Notes: generated by a model from the sequence alone, not told the origin. Counted from the first letter of the stretch, positions 1 through 6,658 are shown. The stretch is DNA of 17,484 bases from Bacillota bacterium (GCA_009787135.1 WRGP01000228.1:1-17484), one strand, 5' to 3'. Translations and numbers: made by a program.

Positions 1-375
1 GAAAAACAACTGGGTGATGTTGGCGGAAAGAATGCACAGCGCATTGAAGATGATCTTAAGAATGGGAAAGATCCCGCTGCTTGGCTGGGAACACAATCCG
101 GCCCAACATTTTTAGGCCATCCGGCCAATACCAAAAATTCTGTTTGGGATAAAGCGCTACGCGAGTTGCAGCGTGCTTATTCAACTCGGGCATATTTAAA
201 AGAATGGTATGAAACCTTCGAAAATTACTATAACTCTGCTATGGAATTTGAAAGAGAGATGTACGAATCTGGCGAGCTTAAAGAAGATTCTTGGTATCGA
301 GAAGGTATGACTTTTGAAGAGTACCTGGAAGCTAGGATGGACAATTATAACATGGGCTTGGGTGGAAGGGGTTAA
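1..375 (+). CDS. C-terminal part of an unrecognised acidic protein (5' end outside window)
   Basis: The frame is open from base 1 to the TAA at 373-375, so 124 residues of a longer protein are visible. There is no convincing internal start: a TTG at 166 begins an open frame but has no ribosome binding site. The visible part is rich in Glu, Tyr and Lys and looks helical; its second half has many aromatic residues (for example KEWYETFENYYNSAMEF). I see no catalytic motif, membrane segment or helix-turn-helix. It ends 23 bp before the integrase start, and that gap holds the integrase ribosome binding site, so the two are probably co-transcribed as the right end of an integrated element. It is longer and more acidic than a typical excisionase. 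Function unknown; it is more likely cargo or a structural/accessory protein of a prophage or integrative element than a chromosomal gene. Confidence 0.6.
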   Translation, partial: EKQLGDVGGKNAQRIEDDLKNGKDPAAWLGTQSGPTFLGHPANTKNSVWDKALRELQRAYSTRAYLKEWYETFENYYNSAMEFEREMYESGELKEDSWYREGMTFEEYLEARMDNYNMGLGGRG

Positions 376-398
376 TCCCGAAACAAGGAGGTCTATTC

Positions 399-1637
399 AT
401 GCCTAAAGTAATCCCATTGTTCCCCGGTTCGGCAGATAAGCCCAAAGAATCACAGGAACGGTTTACCCGCCGGAAGGACGGGCTCTATCAGCTTGAACTT
501 AGGTATGATCTGCCGGACGGAACAAAGAAAAAAAAGTCATTCTACGGGAAGACGCAAAGCGAAGCGCTTGAAAAACGCAAAGCGTTTGAGCGGGTGCTTG
601 ATACGGGACAAAATGTAGCAAAAATGAACATATCCGTCGCCGCATGGGTGGAGCAATGGTTGGTAACGATCCGGAAAAAATATGATGGAAAGCCAACCAC
701 CCGAACGTATAATACGCACAAAAGAGAATCTAACAGGCTCGTTTCGGCTGTTGGTAAAAAACAGCTTCGCGATGTCGTTAGGAGCGATATCGAATCCATC
801 CTTTATACGCGGTCAAATATGAGTAAAAAAACAATTCGGCAAACATATAACACGCTGCGCGCCATTTTTGAAACTGCGCGCGGCGATCGTATCATCACAT
901 ACAATCCCTGTGATGGCATAACGCTCCCTGTTGGTACAGAAGGGTCGCACAGGGCGCTCACAACATTCGAACGCAAGCTTATCACCTCGACATGGCAAGA
1001 TCATAGAATGGGTCGCGCGGCGATGCTCATGATGTATGCGGGCCTTCGTTTTGGCGAAGTTGCCGCACTGCGTTGGGATGATATAGATGCTTCGCATATT
1101 CATGTTCACGCGGCGGTTGCTTATGAAAGCAACCAGCCGATTGAAAAGGATACAAAAACAAAAGCCGGGAAACGCTCCATACCGATTGTGGCGCCTTTAC
1201 TCACAGTGCTGGCAGCCAGACCTCTGAATGGGTCGGAATATGTATGCACATCGACAAAGGGAACGCAGTTATCCAAAGCGGCGCGCGAATGTGGTTGGGA
1301 AAGCTTTTTGTATCGTTTAAGTGTAAAAAACACCGGATGTGAAAAACACTGGTGCAAACGAAAGGATATCAAGTGGGCGCCCGTTGAGATACGTACCCAT
1401 GATCTTCGCCATACATATTGCACCATGCTTTATGATGCGGGGGTCGATGTGAAACGGGCACAGGAATTGATGGGGCACAATGATCTATCTGTCACTATGA
1501 AAATCTATACGCATTTGAGTGAAGAAAGAAGTGCCGCATCGGATAAGGCGCTTCACTCATATTTTGATTCTTTTGCGGATGTCGGTAAAAGTGTCGGTAA
1601 ATCTCGCCGTTACTATCTGAAAAAGCCTTTAAAATAG
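399..1637 (+). CDS. Tyrosine recombinase / integrase of a mobile element
   Basis: A 412-residue site-specific recombinase that would integrate and excise the element lying to the left. The N-terminal part (about residues 20-70) is a basic arm-binding-type domain with the Arg/Lys and beta-strand pattern of phage and ICE integrases. Residues about 75-180 form the SAM-like core-binding domain. The catalytic domain shows Arg-I at R217 (YAGLRFGE), a beta-hairpin Lys near K252-K254, the HDLR box H334-R337, H360 (MGHND) and the nucleophile Y370 (KIYTHLS). All expected catalytic residues are therefore present and the length is normal, so it should be active. The ATG at 399 follows AAGGAGG at a good distance. 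The gene ends about 30 bp from the break in a chromosomal ABC ATPase gene, which puts it at the element boundary. It could belong to a prophage or to a Tn916-like or other integrative element; the window does not distinguish these. Confidence 0.95.
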   Translation: MPKVIPLFPGSADKPKESQERFTRRKDGLYQLELRYDLPDGTKKKKSFYGKTQSEALEKRKAFERVLDTGQNVAKMNISVAAWVEQWLVTIRKKYDGKPTTRTYNTHKRESNRLVSAVGKKQLRDVVRSDIESILYTRSNMSKKTIRQTYNTLRAIFETARGDRIITYNPCDGITLPVGTEGSHRALTTFERKLITSTWQDHRMGRAAMLMMYAGLRFGEVAALRWDDIDASHIHVHAAVAYESNQPIEKDTKTKAGKRSIPIVAPLLTVLAARPLNGSEYVCTSTKGTQLSKAARECGWESFLYRLSVKNTGCEKHWCKRKDIKWAPVEIRTHDLRHTYCTMLYDAGVDVKRAQELMGHNDLSVTMKIYTHLSEERSAASDKALHSYFDSFADVGKSVGKSRRYYLKKPLK

Positions 1638-1879
1638 CCATTTTTTGACCATTTGACTGTTTGCCTGTTTAGCAAATCGCGTCCCTCAAACAGGATGCCG
1701 CCCTCGTCACCCTGCTCGATACCGCCGATGATATTCAATAAGGTAGATTTGCCCGAACCTGACGGCCCAAGCAGAATGCAAAGCTCACCTTTCGGGATAA
1801 CACAGTTGATCCCTCTGAGAACCTCTGTTTTCGTTTTGTCTGTGCCGTAGAATTTATGCAGATTTTTGATTTCCAGCAT
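1613..1879 (-). pseudogene. ABC transporter ATPase, N-terminal fragment truncated at an element junction
   Basis: Only 88 codons remain of an ATPase that is normally about 220-250 residues in the MacB/LolD-like branch, which pairs with FtsX-type permeases. The start MLEIKNLHKFYG, the lead-in to Walker A and Walker A itself (GPSGSGKST) are intact. The family sequence runs to about FEGRDLLN, then switches to an unrelated tail ending at a TAG that lies inside the 3' end of the integrase gene. The Q-loop, signature motif, Walker B and H-loop are all missing, so no function is expected. The ATG at 1879 has GAGGAGA upstream; a TTG at 1897 overlapping the tetR stop is less likely. It lies directly downstream of tetR on the same strand and was probably the regulated exporter. 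The remainder of the gene and its permease would be expected beyond the far end of the inserted element. Confidence 0.85.
1640..1675. other. Probable attachment-site / element boundary region
   Basis: Between the integrase stop (1637) and the last codon of the ABC ATPase gene that still reads like the family (Asn at 1667-1669) lies a T-rich stretch of 8-nt near-repeats: TTTGACCA (1644-1651), TTTGACTG (1652-1659), TTTGCCTG (1660-1667) and a weaker TTTAGCAA (1668-1675). Tyrosine integrases usually lie next to their att site, and the interrupted gene places the junction here. The exact core cannot be defined without the other end of the element or an empty-site sequence. Confidence 0.45.
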
Positions 1880-1893
1880 GGCGTTTTCTCCTC

Positions 1894-2508
1894 TCAATGC
1901 CGCGCTTCATTTAACGCATCTCCAAAAATATAAGAAATAAGGCTGTTTGTAATTAAATCCACGGTTTCCGGCAAATCGTCTTCCGTCATTAAATCGCTGC
2001 TCCTCATCAAAAACAGCGCGTGTACATAATTATGAACAATACCGGGTTTTATTTTTTCTGTGTTTATTCCCGCTAACCGCAACAGCCCTCCAAACAAGTC
2101 CGCTTCCATTTGCTTGAACGATTGCAACTCATGGTTCGGAACAGCCTCCAAAAGCATGACGATGTCAGGTTCGTTTTGAATGAAGAAAGCCATTTCCGGC
2201 ATCGTAAAAAGGCTTTTCAAAAAATTATGCGCGTTTAAACGCAGGGCGTCTCCGTCCGAAGTTTCGCTGAAAATGATTTGTCTGGCTTGCGTAAAAGTAT
2301 CGTGATGAATTTTTTTTATGAACGCGTATAGATACTTTTCTTTAGATTCAAAATGCTGATAAAAAGTCCCCTTTGCCATGCCCGAAACTTTGGCGATGTC
2401 GTCAACGCTGACTTTCCGTATGCCGTGTGAAAGTACAGCGGCCTTTCCTTTTTCAAGCAGCCTTTGACACTGCGCGCATTTTTCCTGCTCCGTCAACGCT
2501 CTTGGCAT
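1894..2508 (-). CDS. TetR/AcrR-family transcriptional regulator
   Basis: A 204-residue one-component repressor. The N-terminal DNA-binding domain has the typical TetR helix-turn-helix at about residues 34-53 (VSVDDIAKVSGMAKGTFYQHF) followed by SKEKYLYAF, which is diagnostic of the family. The C-terminal two thirds are helical and form the variable ligand and dimerisation domain; the ligand cannot be predicted. The gene immediately downstream is the truncated ABC ATPase, so its original role was probably control of an exporter of a toxic compound or peptide. It is read from a near-consensus promoter that diverges from the marR promoter, so it may influence or be influenced by that neighbour. 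The protein looks complete although its likely target operon is broken. Confidence 0.93.
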   Translation of the reverse strand: MPRALTEQEKCAQCQRLLEKGKAAVLSHGIRKVSVDDIAKVSGMAKGTFYQHFESKEKYLYAFIKKIHHDTFTQARQIIFSETSDGDALRLNAHNFLKSLFTMPEMAFFIQNEPDIVMLLEAVPNHELQSFKQMEADLFGGLLRLAGINTEKIKPGIVHNYVHALFLMRSSDLMTEDDLPETVDLITNSLISYIFGDALNEARH

Positions 2509-2556
2509 AAGCTTATCTCCAATTGTGACTTTTATTTCTTTTTGGTCACTACGGTT

Positions 2557-2585
2557 AGTATAAACTCAATCGGCTTTGCTGTCAA
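2557..2585 (-). promoter_or_regulatory. Promoter of tetR with possible operator
   Basis: On the minus strand, TTGACA (2585-2580), a 17-bp spacer and TATACT (2562-2557) form a strong sigma-A promoter. The -10 box runs straight into the short dyad ACTA-ACCG-TAGT (2559-2548), a plausible self-operator for TetR. The arms are only 4 bp, so the operator call is weak while the promoter call is strong. Confidence 0.75.
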
Positions 2586-2604
2586 TAGAGCACAACAAAA
2601 AAGG

Positions 2605-2614
2605 CCCGCGCGGG
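2605..2614. repeat. 10-bp perfect palindrome CCCGCGCGGG between divergent promoters
   Basis: A GC-only palindrome stands out in an otherwise AT-rich intergenic region, between the -35 boxes of the tetR and marR promoters. It could be a regulator binding site or the stem of a short hairpin. No T-run follows on either strand, so it is not an obvious terminator. Confidence 0.4.
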
Positions 2615-2648
2615 GTTCCCTTGAGAAATTCCCCTCTGCCCAAACCCC

Positions 2649-2677
2649 TTGACAAAACGAAATAAACCGCCTATACT
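2649..2677 (+). promoter_or_regulatory. Promoter of the marR-ABC exporter operon
   Basis: TTGACA (2649-2654), a 17-bp spacer and TATACT (2672-2677) match the sigma-A consensus with only one deviation. It lies 57 bp upstream of the marR start codon. Confidence 0.85.
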
Positions 2678-2717
2678 GTTAACACTGTTAAATATTCTTT
2701 GTGTTTATTGCTAACAG
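2676..2717 (+). promoter_or_regulatory. Candidate MarR operator cluster
   Basis: Directly over and after the -10 box are two direct copies of CTGTTAA (2676-2682 and 2685-2691), and an inverted copy CTAACAG at 2711-2717. The first copy forms a perfect 8-bp palindrome TGTTAACA (2677-2684). MarR-family repressors bind short AT-rich palindromes overlapping their own promoters, so autoregulation is likely. The assignment rests on position and symmetry only. Confidence 0.55.
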
Positions 2718-2733
2718 ATAAGAGGTTGAAGAT

Positions 2734-3237
2734 ATGGTAACGGAAAGCGAAAAGAGCGGCATGCGCTATATTGAAAAGGCGATTCACTCTTTTAGTGAAA
2801 TGCTGGCAAGCAACCAAAAAGATATGATGACAGATTTCAATCGCGCAAACAAGGGTGAACTTTTTGTTTTGCATTTCTTGGCATTGCGCAACGCTGAGGT
2901 GCTTCCCTCCGAACTCTCCGCGGCATTGCGCAGCAGTACGGCGCGAATATCCGCATTGCTGGGCGCGTTGGAAAAAAAGGGACAGATCGAACGCGACATT
3001 GATAAAAGCAATCGCCGCAACATTCTTGTGACGATCACCGATGCCGGACGAGAGAGAATTGAAGTTGAAATGACGAAAATACGAAAAACCATGACACAAA
3101 TATTTACCGAAATGGGTGAAACGGATACCGAGGCGTTTATCAGATTGTTTAAGCGGTTTTTCATCATTTCGCAAAAGTATATGGTTGATTGCGCGGAAGA
3201 TGAAAACGGATGCCGGAACGGATGGGAAGAGCAATGA
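2734..3237 (+). CDS. MarR-family transcriptional regulator
   Basis: A 167-residue winged-helix repressor. Helices up to residue 50 lead into the DNA-binding domain at about residues 56-101: LPSELSAALRSSTARISALLGALEKK is the recognition-helix region, followed by the wing with the conserved Asp-Arg-type pattern (IDKSNRRNILVTITDAG). The C-terminal helices form the dimer interface. It is the first gene of an operon with two ABC ATPases and a permease, an arrangement common for drug- or peptide-responsive exporters in Bacillota. It would be expected to repress its own promoter, which carries symmetric repeats, until an inducer binds. AAGAGGTTG precedes the ATG at 2734. The inducer is unknown. Confidence 0.93.
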   Translation: MVTESEKSGMRYIEKAIHSFSEMLASNQKDMMTDFNRANKGELFVLHFLALRNAEVLPSELSAALRSSTARISALLGALEKKGQIERDIDKSNRRNILVTITDAGRERIEVEMTKIRKTMTQIFTEMGETDTEAFIRLFKRFFIISQKYMVDCAEDENGCRNGWEEQ

Positions 3238-3258
3238 GAATCTACCTATCCTCTTTTG

Positions 3259-3306
3259 TGCGGACTTTTGCGTCCGCATAAAAACAACCCCGCTGCCAAC
3301 AGGGTT
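3259..3306 (+). other. Two small stem-loops between marR and the first ABC gene
   Basis: TGCGGAC (3259-3265) pairs perfectly with GTCCGCA (3272-3278) across a 6-nt loop, and AACCC (3286-3290) can pair with GGGTT (3302-3306). Neither is followed by a T-run on the plus strand, so they look more like an mRNA-processing, stability or attenuation element within the operon than a terminator. Confidence 0.45.
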
Positions 3307-3336
3307 TACGAAACTGCCAGTAAGGAGGAAATCTCT

Positions 3337-4278
3337 ATGTCGGTAATACAGGTTACACATCTGACAAAGGATTACGGTCATAACCGAGGGGTTTTCGACG
3401 TTTCTTTTGAGGTGCGAAAGGGCGAAGTTTTCGGCTTTCTCGGCCCCAATGGGGCAGGCAAAACCACAACCATCCGCCACATTATGGGCTTCTCCCGCCC
3501 TCAGTCCGGCCAAACGTCAGTTAAGGGTCTGAGCAGCTGGGAAAGGCACTATGAAATTCAAAAAGATGTAGGGTATCTTCCCGGGGAGATTGCCTTACCG
3601 GAACATTTAACGGGAACACAGTTTATCAAAATGATGGCCGAGCTTCGCGGTATGACAGATATGTCTTACACGAACCAGCTTATAGAGCGGTTCGCCTTGG
3701 AAGCGTCCGGCGGGCTGAAACGGATGTCGCTGGGAATGAAACGTACGCTGGCGGTAATCACCGCCTTTATGCACGATCCGGCGATTCTGGTTCTTGATGA
3801 ACCTACCAGCGGGCTTGACCCCATGATGCAGGACACGTTTATACAGTTTATTAGGGAAGAAAAAAAGCGGGGCAAAACGATCCTGCTGTCCTCCCATATC
3901 TTTTCCGAAGTGGACGCGACTTGCGACCGCATTTCTATTCTCAAAGAGGGCAGATTGGTTTCTACTTTCGTGGCTGATGATTTGCGGCATGCCGAAAGCA
4001 AGGAATTTAAGATAGAGTTTTCCACCAAAGAGGATTTTGAAAGGTTTCGGGAGCAGGTGGAATATCCGAAAAGATTTCATGTTGTTTCAGTCAAGCGCCA
4101 CGGCAATCAGGTGAAAGTCGCAATCAACGATCAAGGGATAAACGAACTCATAGCGGTTCTTTCGGAGTATTCCTTAAATTTCTTTACGGAAATCAAGTTT
4201 ACGCTGGAGGACTACTTCATGAAGTTTTATAACCGCAACACAAAAGTGGAGGGAGAGACTGTAAATGCCGTTCATTGA
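3337..4278 (+). CDS. ABC exporter ATPase, first of a tandem pair
   Basis: A 313-residue cytoplasmic ATPase of the ABC-2 exporter type that would power the permease encoded downstream. Walker A is at residues 36-43 (GPNGAGKT), the C-loop is the reduced form SLGMK near 131-135 seen in many exporters of this class, Walker B is ILVLDEP (150-156) with the catalytic Glu, and the H-loop His is about 187. A C-terminal extension of about 90 residues follows the ATPase core. The ATG at 3337 has AAGGAGG at a good distance, so an upstream in-frame extension back to 3256 is not used. The last 14 bp overlap the next gene, giving translational coupling. It is clearly paralogous to the next gene over its whole length, including the C-terminal extension, so the two ATPases probably form a heterodimer. 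The substrate is unknown; MarR control suggests a toxic small molecule or peptide. Confidence 0.94.
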   Translation: MSVIQVTHLTKDYGHNRGVFDVSFEVRKGEVFGFLGPNGAGKTTTIRHIMGFSRPQSGQTSVKGLSSWERHYEIQKDVGYLPGEIALPEHLTGTQFIKMMAELRGMTDMSYTNQLIERFALEASGGLKRMSLGMKRTLAVITAFMHDPAILVLDEPTSGLDPMMQDTFIQFIREEKKRGKTILLSSHIFSEVDATCDRISILKEGRLVSTFVADDLRHAESKEFKIEFSTKEDFERFREQVEYPKRFHVVSVKRHGNQVKVAINDQGINELIAVLSEYSLNFFTEIKFTLEDYFMKFYNRNTKVEGETVNAVH

Positions 4279-5146
4279 AATCAAACATATAACGAAAGAC
4301 TACGGCGAGGGGCGCGGCAATTTTGACATCAGCCTTTCCATAGAGCGTGGAGAGGTGTTTGGCTTTATTGGCACAAACGGTTCGGGGAAAACGACCCTTA
4401 TACGCCAGATGATGGGTTTTTTACATCCGGATAGCGGCGGTATAAAAATCAATGGGCTGGACTCTTGGAATGATTCTGCCAAAATAAAAAAGCTGGTCGG
4501 ATATGTTCCCGGTGAGATCGCCTTCCCTGACGCCCCCACGGGAACTGAGTTTCTAAAGCGGCAAGCAGCGCTTTTAGGCCTGCGGGACATGCGCTTTGCG
4601 GATGAAATCATACAAAAGCTCCAGCTTGACCCTACCGCCGCTCTAAAACGGATGAGCAAGGGTATGAAACAAAAAACAGCGATTGTCGCCGCGTTTATGA
4701 CCGATTCCGAAATTTTCATTCTGGATGAACCCACCACCGGACTTGACCCGTTAATGAGAACCGAGTTTGTTGAACTCCTTAATGAAGAGAAAAAAAAAGG
4801 CAAAACCATCTTCATGTCCAGCCATATGTTTGAGGAAGTGGAGGATACCTGCGACAAGGTTGCGCTCATCAAAGACGGAAAAATTATCGCGGTAAAATCC
4901 ACGCTGGAAATCAAGCACAATCAAAACAAGGCTTACAAGATTGAGTTTGAAACCATTGACGAGTATCTTCGCTTTACAGGAGAGCGTTTTGACTTCGCCG
5001 AGCAGCGGGAAGCGAAAAATCAGGTGATCGTCAAAATCCATGACACGGATATTAACCGCTTTCTCTCCGCGTTAAAAGGCTACCGCCTGAAATTTATCAC
5101 CGAAATCAAATACTCTCTTGAACAGTATTTCAAGAGCCTATATTAA
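4265..5146 (+). CDS. ABC exporter ATPase, second of a tandem pair
   Basis: A 293-residue ATPase with Walker A at 36-43 (GTNGSGKT), C-loop SKGMK at about 131-135, Walker B FILDEP (151-156) and the H-loop His near 187, so all catalytic elements are present. It aligns with the preceding protein end to end, with shared stretches such as KDYG, VGY-PGEIA-P and TEIK--LE-YF near the C-terminus, and it arose by tandem duplication. It starts inside the preceding gene (ATG 4265, ribosome binding site GGAGGGAGAG) and ends 14 bp before the permease start, with AAGGAGG between. Both ATPases look competent, so the complex probably uses two non-identical nucleotide-binding subunits with the single permease. 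Confidence 0.94.
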   Translation: MPFIEIKHITKDYGEGRGNFDISLSIERGEVFGFIGTNGSGKTTLIRQMMGFLHPDSGGIKINGLDSWNDSAKIKKLVGYVPGEIAFPDAPTGTEFLKRQAALLGLRDMRFADEIIQKLQLDPTAALKRMSKGMKQKTAIVAAFMTDSEIFILDEPTTGLDPLMRTEFVELLNEEKKKGKTIFMSSHMFEEVEDTCDKVALIKDGKIIAVKSTLEIKHNQNKAYKIEFETIDEYLRFTGERFDFAEQREAKNQVIVKIHDTDINRFLSALKGYRLKFITEIKYSLEQYFKSLY

Positions 5147-5160
5147 GGAGGTAACGAACA

Positions 5161-6552
5161 ATGTTCAGTAAAACAATTTTTAAGCAGACACTTACACAAA
5201 ACTGGAAGCTGTGGGCGGCTTTTACTGGCTTGACAGCGATTATGAGTGCCGTCATTATCGCGGTTTACGATCCTAAAATGATTCAGCGTATGATGGATAT
5301 GGTAAAGGATATGCCAGGCATTGCCGATATGATGGGCGACCGATTGAATGAAACAACGTCATTGCTGGGTATGCTGGGCGAGAGCTTCTACAGTATGCAG
5401 GGTATTTTACTGCCGCTTATTTTTGTAATCATGACCGCGAATACGCTTGTCGCGTCACAAGTTGACCGTGGCTCAATGGCCTACATTCTTTCCACGCCGA
5501 TTCAACGTACAAAAGTTATCCGCACACAGGCACTTTACTTGATTACAAGCATTTTGTGTATGTTCTTGGCAGTGACCCTCGTCGGGCTTGGTACGGTTCA
5601 AATCGCTCACAACGGGCTTTGGGGGCAAGCCTATACCGCCGACGTGAAAGCCGCGTCCGATACGCTGGGTGTTGACAAGGAAGCTGCCGCCAATGATCTT
5701 ACACTGATCTTGAACAGTCCCGACGCTATCAAAGCCGGAGCGCGGGCGCGAGAAATTGATGAAGATGTTTACACGGCTTATTTGAATTTGAAACTAAGCG
5801 AAAAGGCATACGGAGCAGCCGCTGAGGTTTTGGGGCTTGATATCCATACGGTAAGCGCCGATCCCACCCTCATAAAGAACGATGAAGCGGCGCTAAAGGC
5901 AGCGGCAGGTGTCATGGGTTTGGAGCCTATGATGTATGGCGCAATGCTGAATCAAGCGATTGCTCAAAAAGACATGGCCACAGAGCAGGCAAAAGCAATG
6001 CAGGAAAAATTGATGGCGGGCATTACCGCCGCCGCAGCGCAGCTGAACATGGAACCGGGCGACCTTGCGACCAGCATGGGAAAAATCAAAGGTGATTCCA
6101 AAGCAATGCACGCTATGATTTCCGCTTCTGGCCTGCCGGAGGGAATGGTTGCGGGTATCCTCAACCAGCAGTTGGCAGGGGATGAAATTAGCCTTGACAA
6201 CGGCATAAATTTCAAACTGGGCAATTATCTGCTCTTAAATCTTGGCGCGTTTCTTTTGATTTTTGCCATAGCGAGCATTTCATTCCTGTTCTCTTGTGTG
6301 TTCAATTTGACCAAAAACTCGTTAGCGTTGGGCGCGGGTATTCCGATTGCCTGCCTTATATTCCAAATTATGGCAAAGGCCAGCGGCAGCCTTGATAACT
6401 TTAAGTACCTTTCGCTGAACACATTGTTTGACCCGCGCGCCATAACAAGCGGCGGTACATTCTGGCCGCAATTCACGGCATTGGCGCTCCTTGGCGCGGC
6501 GTTATACGCACTTGGCGTTACGGTGTTCAAGGAAAAGGATTTACCGCTATAA
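5161..6552 (+). CDS. ABC-2-type exporter permease with a repeat-bearing extracytoplasmic insert
   Basis: A 463-residue membrane protein, the only permease in the operon. Predicted membrane segments lie near residues 17-36, 80-98, 124-147, 356-380, 384-404 and 437-456, giving three helices on each side of a soluble region of about 200 residues (150-350). The stretch SQVDRGSMAYILSTPI (about 99-114) is the cytoplasmic coupling motif common to ABC-2 permeases of this type. The soluble insert is Ala/Met-rich, helical, and contains three ungapped 47-residue repeats at residues 166-212, 221-267 and 292-338. The topology places the insert outside the cell if the N-terminus is cytoplasmic. It might sense or capture the substrate, but that is inference. 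AAGGAGG precedes the ATG at 5161, and the gene ends the operon. Confidence 0.9.
   Translation: MFSKTIFKQTLTQNWKLWAAFTGLTAIMSAVIIAVYDPKMIQRMMDMVKDMPGIADMMGDRLNETTSLLGMLGESFYSMQGILLPLIFVIMTANTLVASQVDRGSMAYILSTPIQRTKVIRTQALYLITSILCMFLAVTLVGLGTVQIAHNGLWGQAYTADVKAASDTLGVDKEAAANDLTLILNSPDAIKAGARAREIDEDVYTAYLNLKLSEKAYGAAAEVLGLDIHTVSADPTLIKNDEAALKAAAGVMGLEPMMYGAMLNQAIAQKDMATEQAKAMQEKLMAGITAAAAQLNMEPGDLATSMGKIKGDSKAMHAMISASGLPEGMVAGILNQQLAGDEISLDNGINFKLGNYLLLNLGAFLLIFAIASISFLFSCVFNLTKNSLALGAGIPIACLIFQIMAKASGSLDNFKYLSLNTLFDPRAITSGGTFWPQFTALALLGAALYALGVTVFKEKDLPL
5656..6174 (+). repeat. Three 47-residue protein repeats in the permease insert
   Basis: Codons 166-212, 221-267 and 292-338 align without gaps. 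Shared positions include an (L)G-(V/L/M)-(D/E) start (TLGVD, VLGLD, QLNME), an Ile/Met near position 18, an acidic or Asp-Ser pair before Ala (SPDAIKA, NDEAALKA, GDSKAMHA), and a closing LN box (YLNLKL, MLNQAI, ILNQQL). Linkers are 8 and 24 residues. The DNA copies are well diverged, so the duplication is old. Confidence 0.75.
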
Positions 6553-6602
6553 AAATATCGCCGTACGAAGCGTTATCCGCCGTAAGTCAAGCGCCCGTTT
6601 CT

Positions 6603-6622
6603 GTTCGCGGCAATCCGCGAAC
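6603..6622. repeat. Perfect 8-bp hairpin, 4-nt loop
   Basis: GTTCGCGG (6603-6610) and CCGCGAAC (6615-6622) pair perfectly around CAAT. No T-run follows, so it is not a standard intrinsic terminator. It lies in the gap after the exporter operon. Confidence 0.6.
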
Positions 6623-6628
6623 GCCATA

Positions 6629-6658
6629 GTGCCGGTTTGCATTTCGCGCCTCCGGCAC
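6629..6658. repeat. 7-bp inverted repeat in the exporter/GGDEF gap
   Basis: GTGCCGG (6629-6635) and CCGGCAC (6652-6658) are inverted around a 16-nt loop, directly after the preceding hairpin. The 282-bp gap 6553-6834 also holds a GC-rich stretch (about 6676-6713) with further short self-complementarity. I see no coding sequence in it. Confidence 0.5.

Noticed and set aside
1600..1700. tRNA gene as the integration target
   Set aside because: No cloverleaf or CCA-adjacent tRNA 3' end can be found at the junction; the interrupted sequence is an ABC ATPase gene.
3259..3278. Intrinsic terminator after marR
   Set aside because: The stem is good but the following bases are TAAAAAC on the plus strand, and CAAAAGAGG on the minus strand; no T-run is present.
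3256..3336. Upstream extension of the first ABC ATPase
   Set aside because: It contains stem-loops and the ribosome binding site of the real ATG at 3337; the family start is at MSVIQV.
2671..3513. 280-codon open frame on the minus strand
   Set aside because: It covers marR and the start of the first ABC gene in antisense; both plus-strand genes have clear families and start signals.
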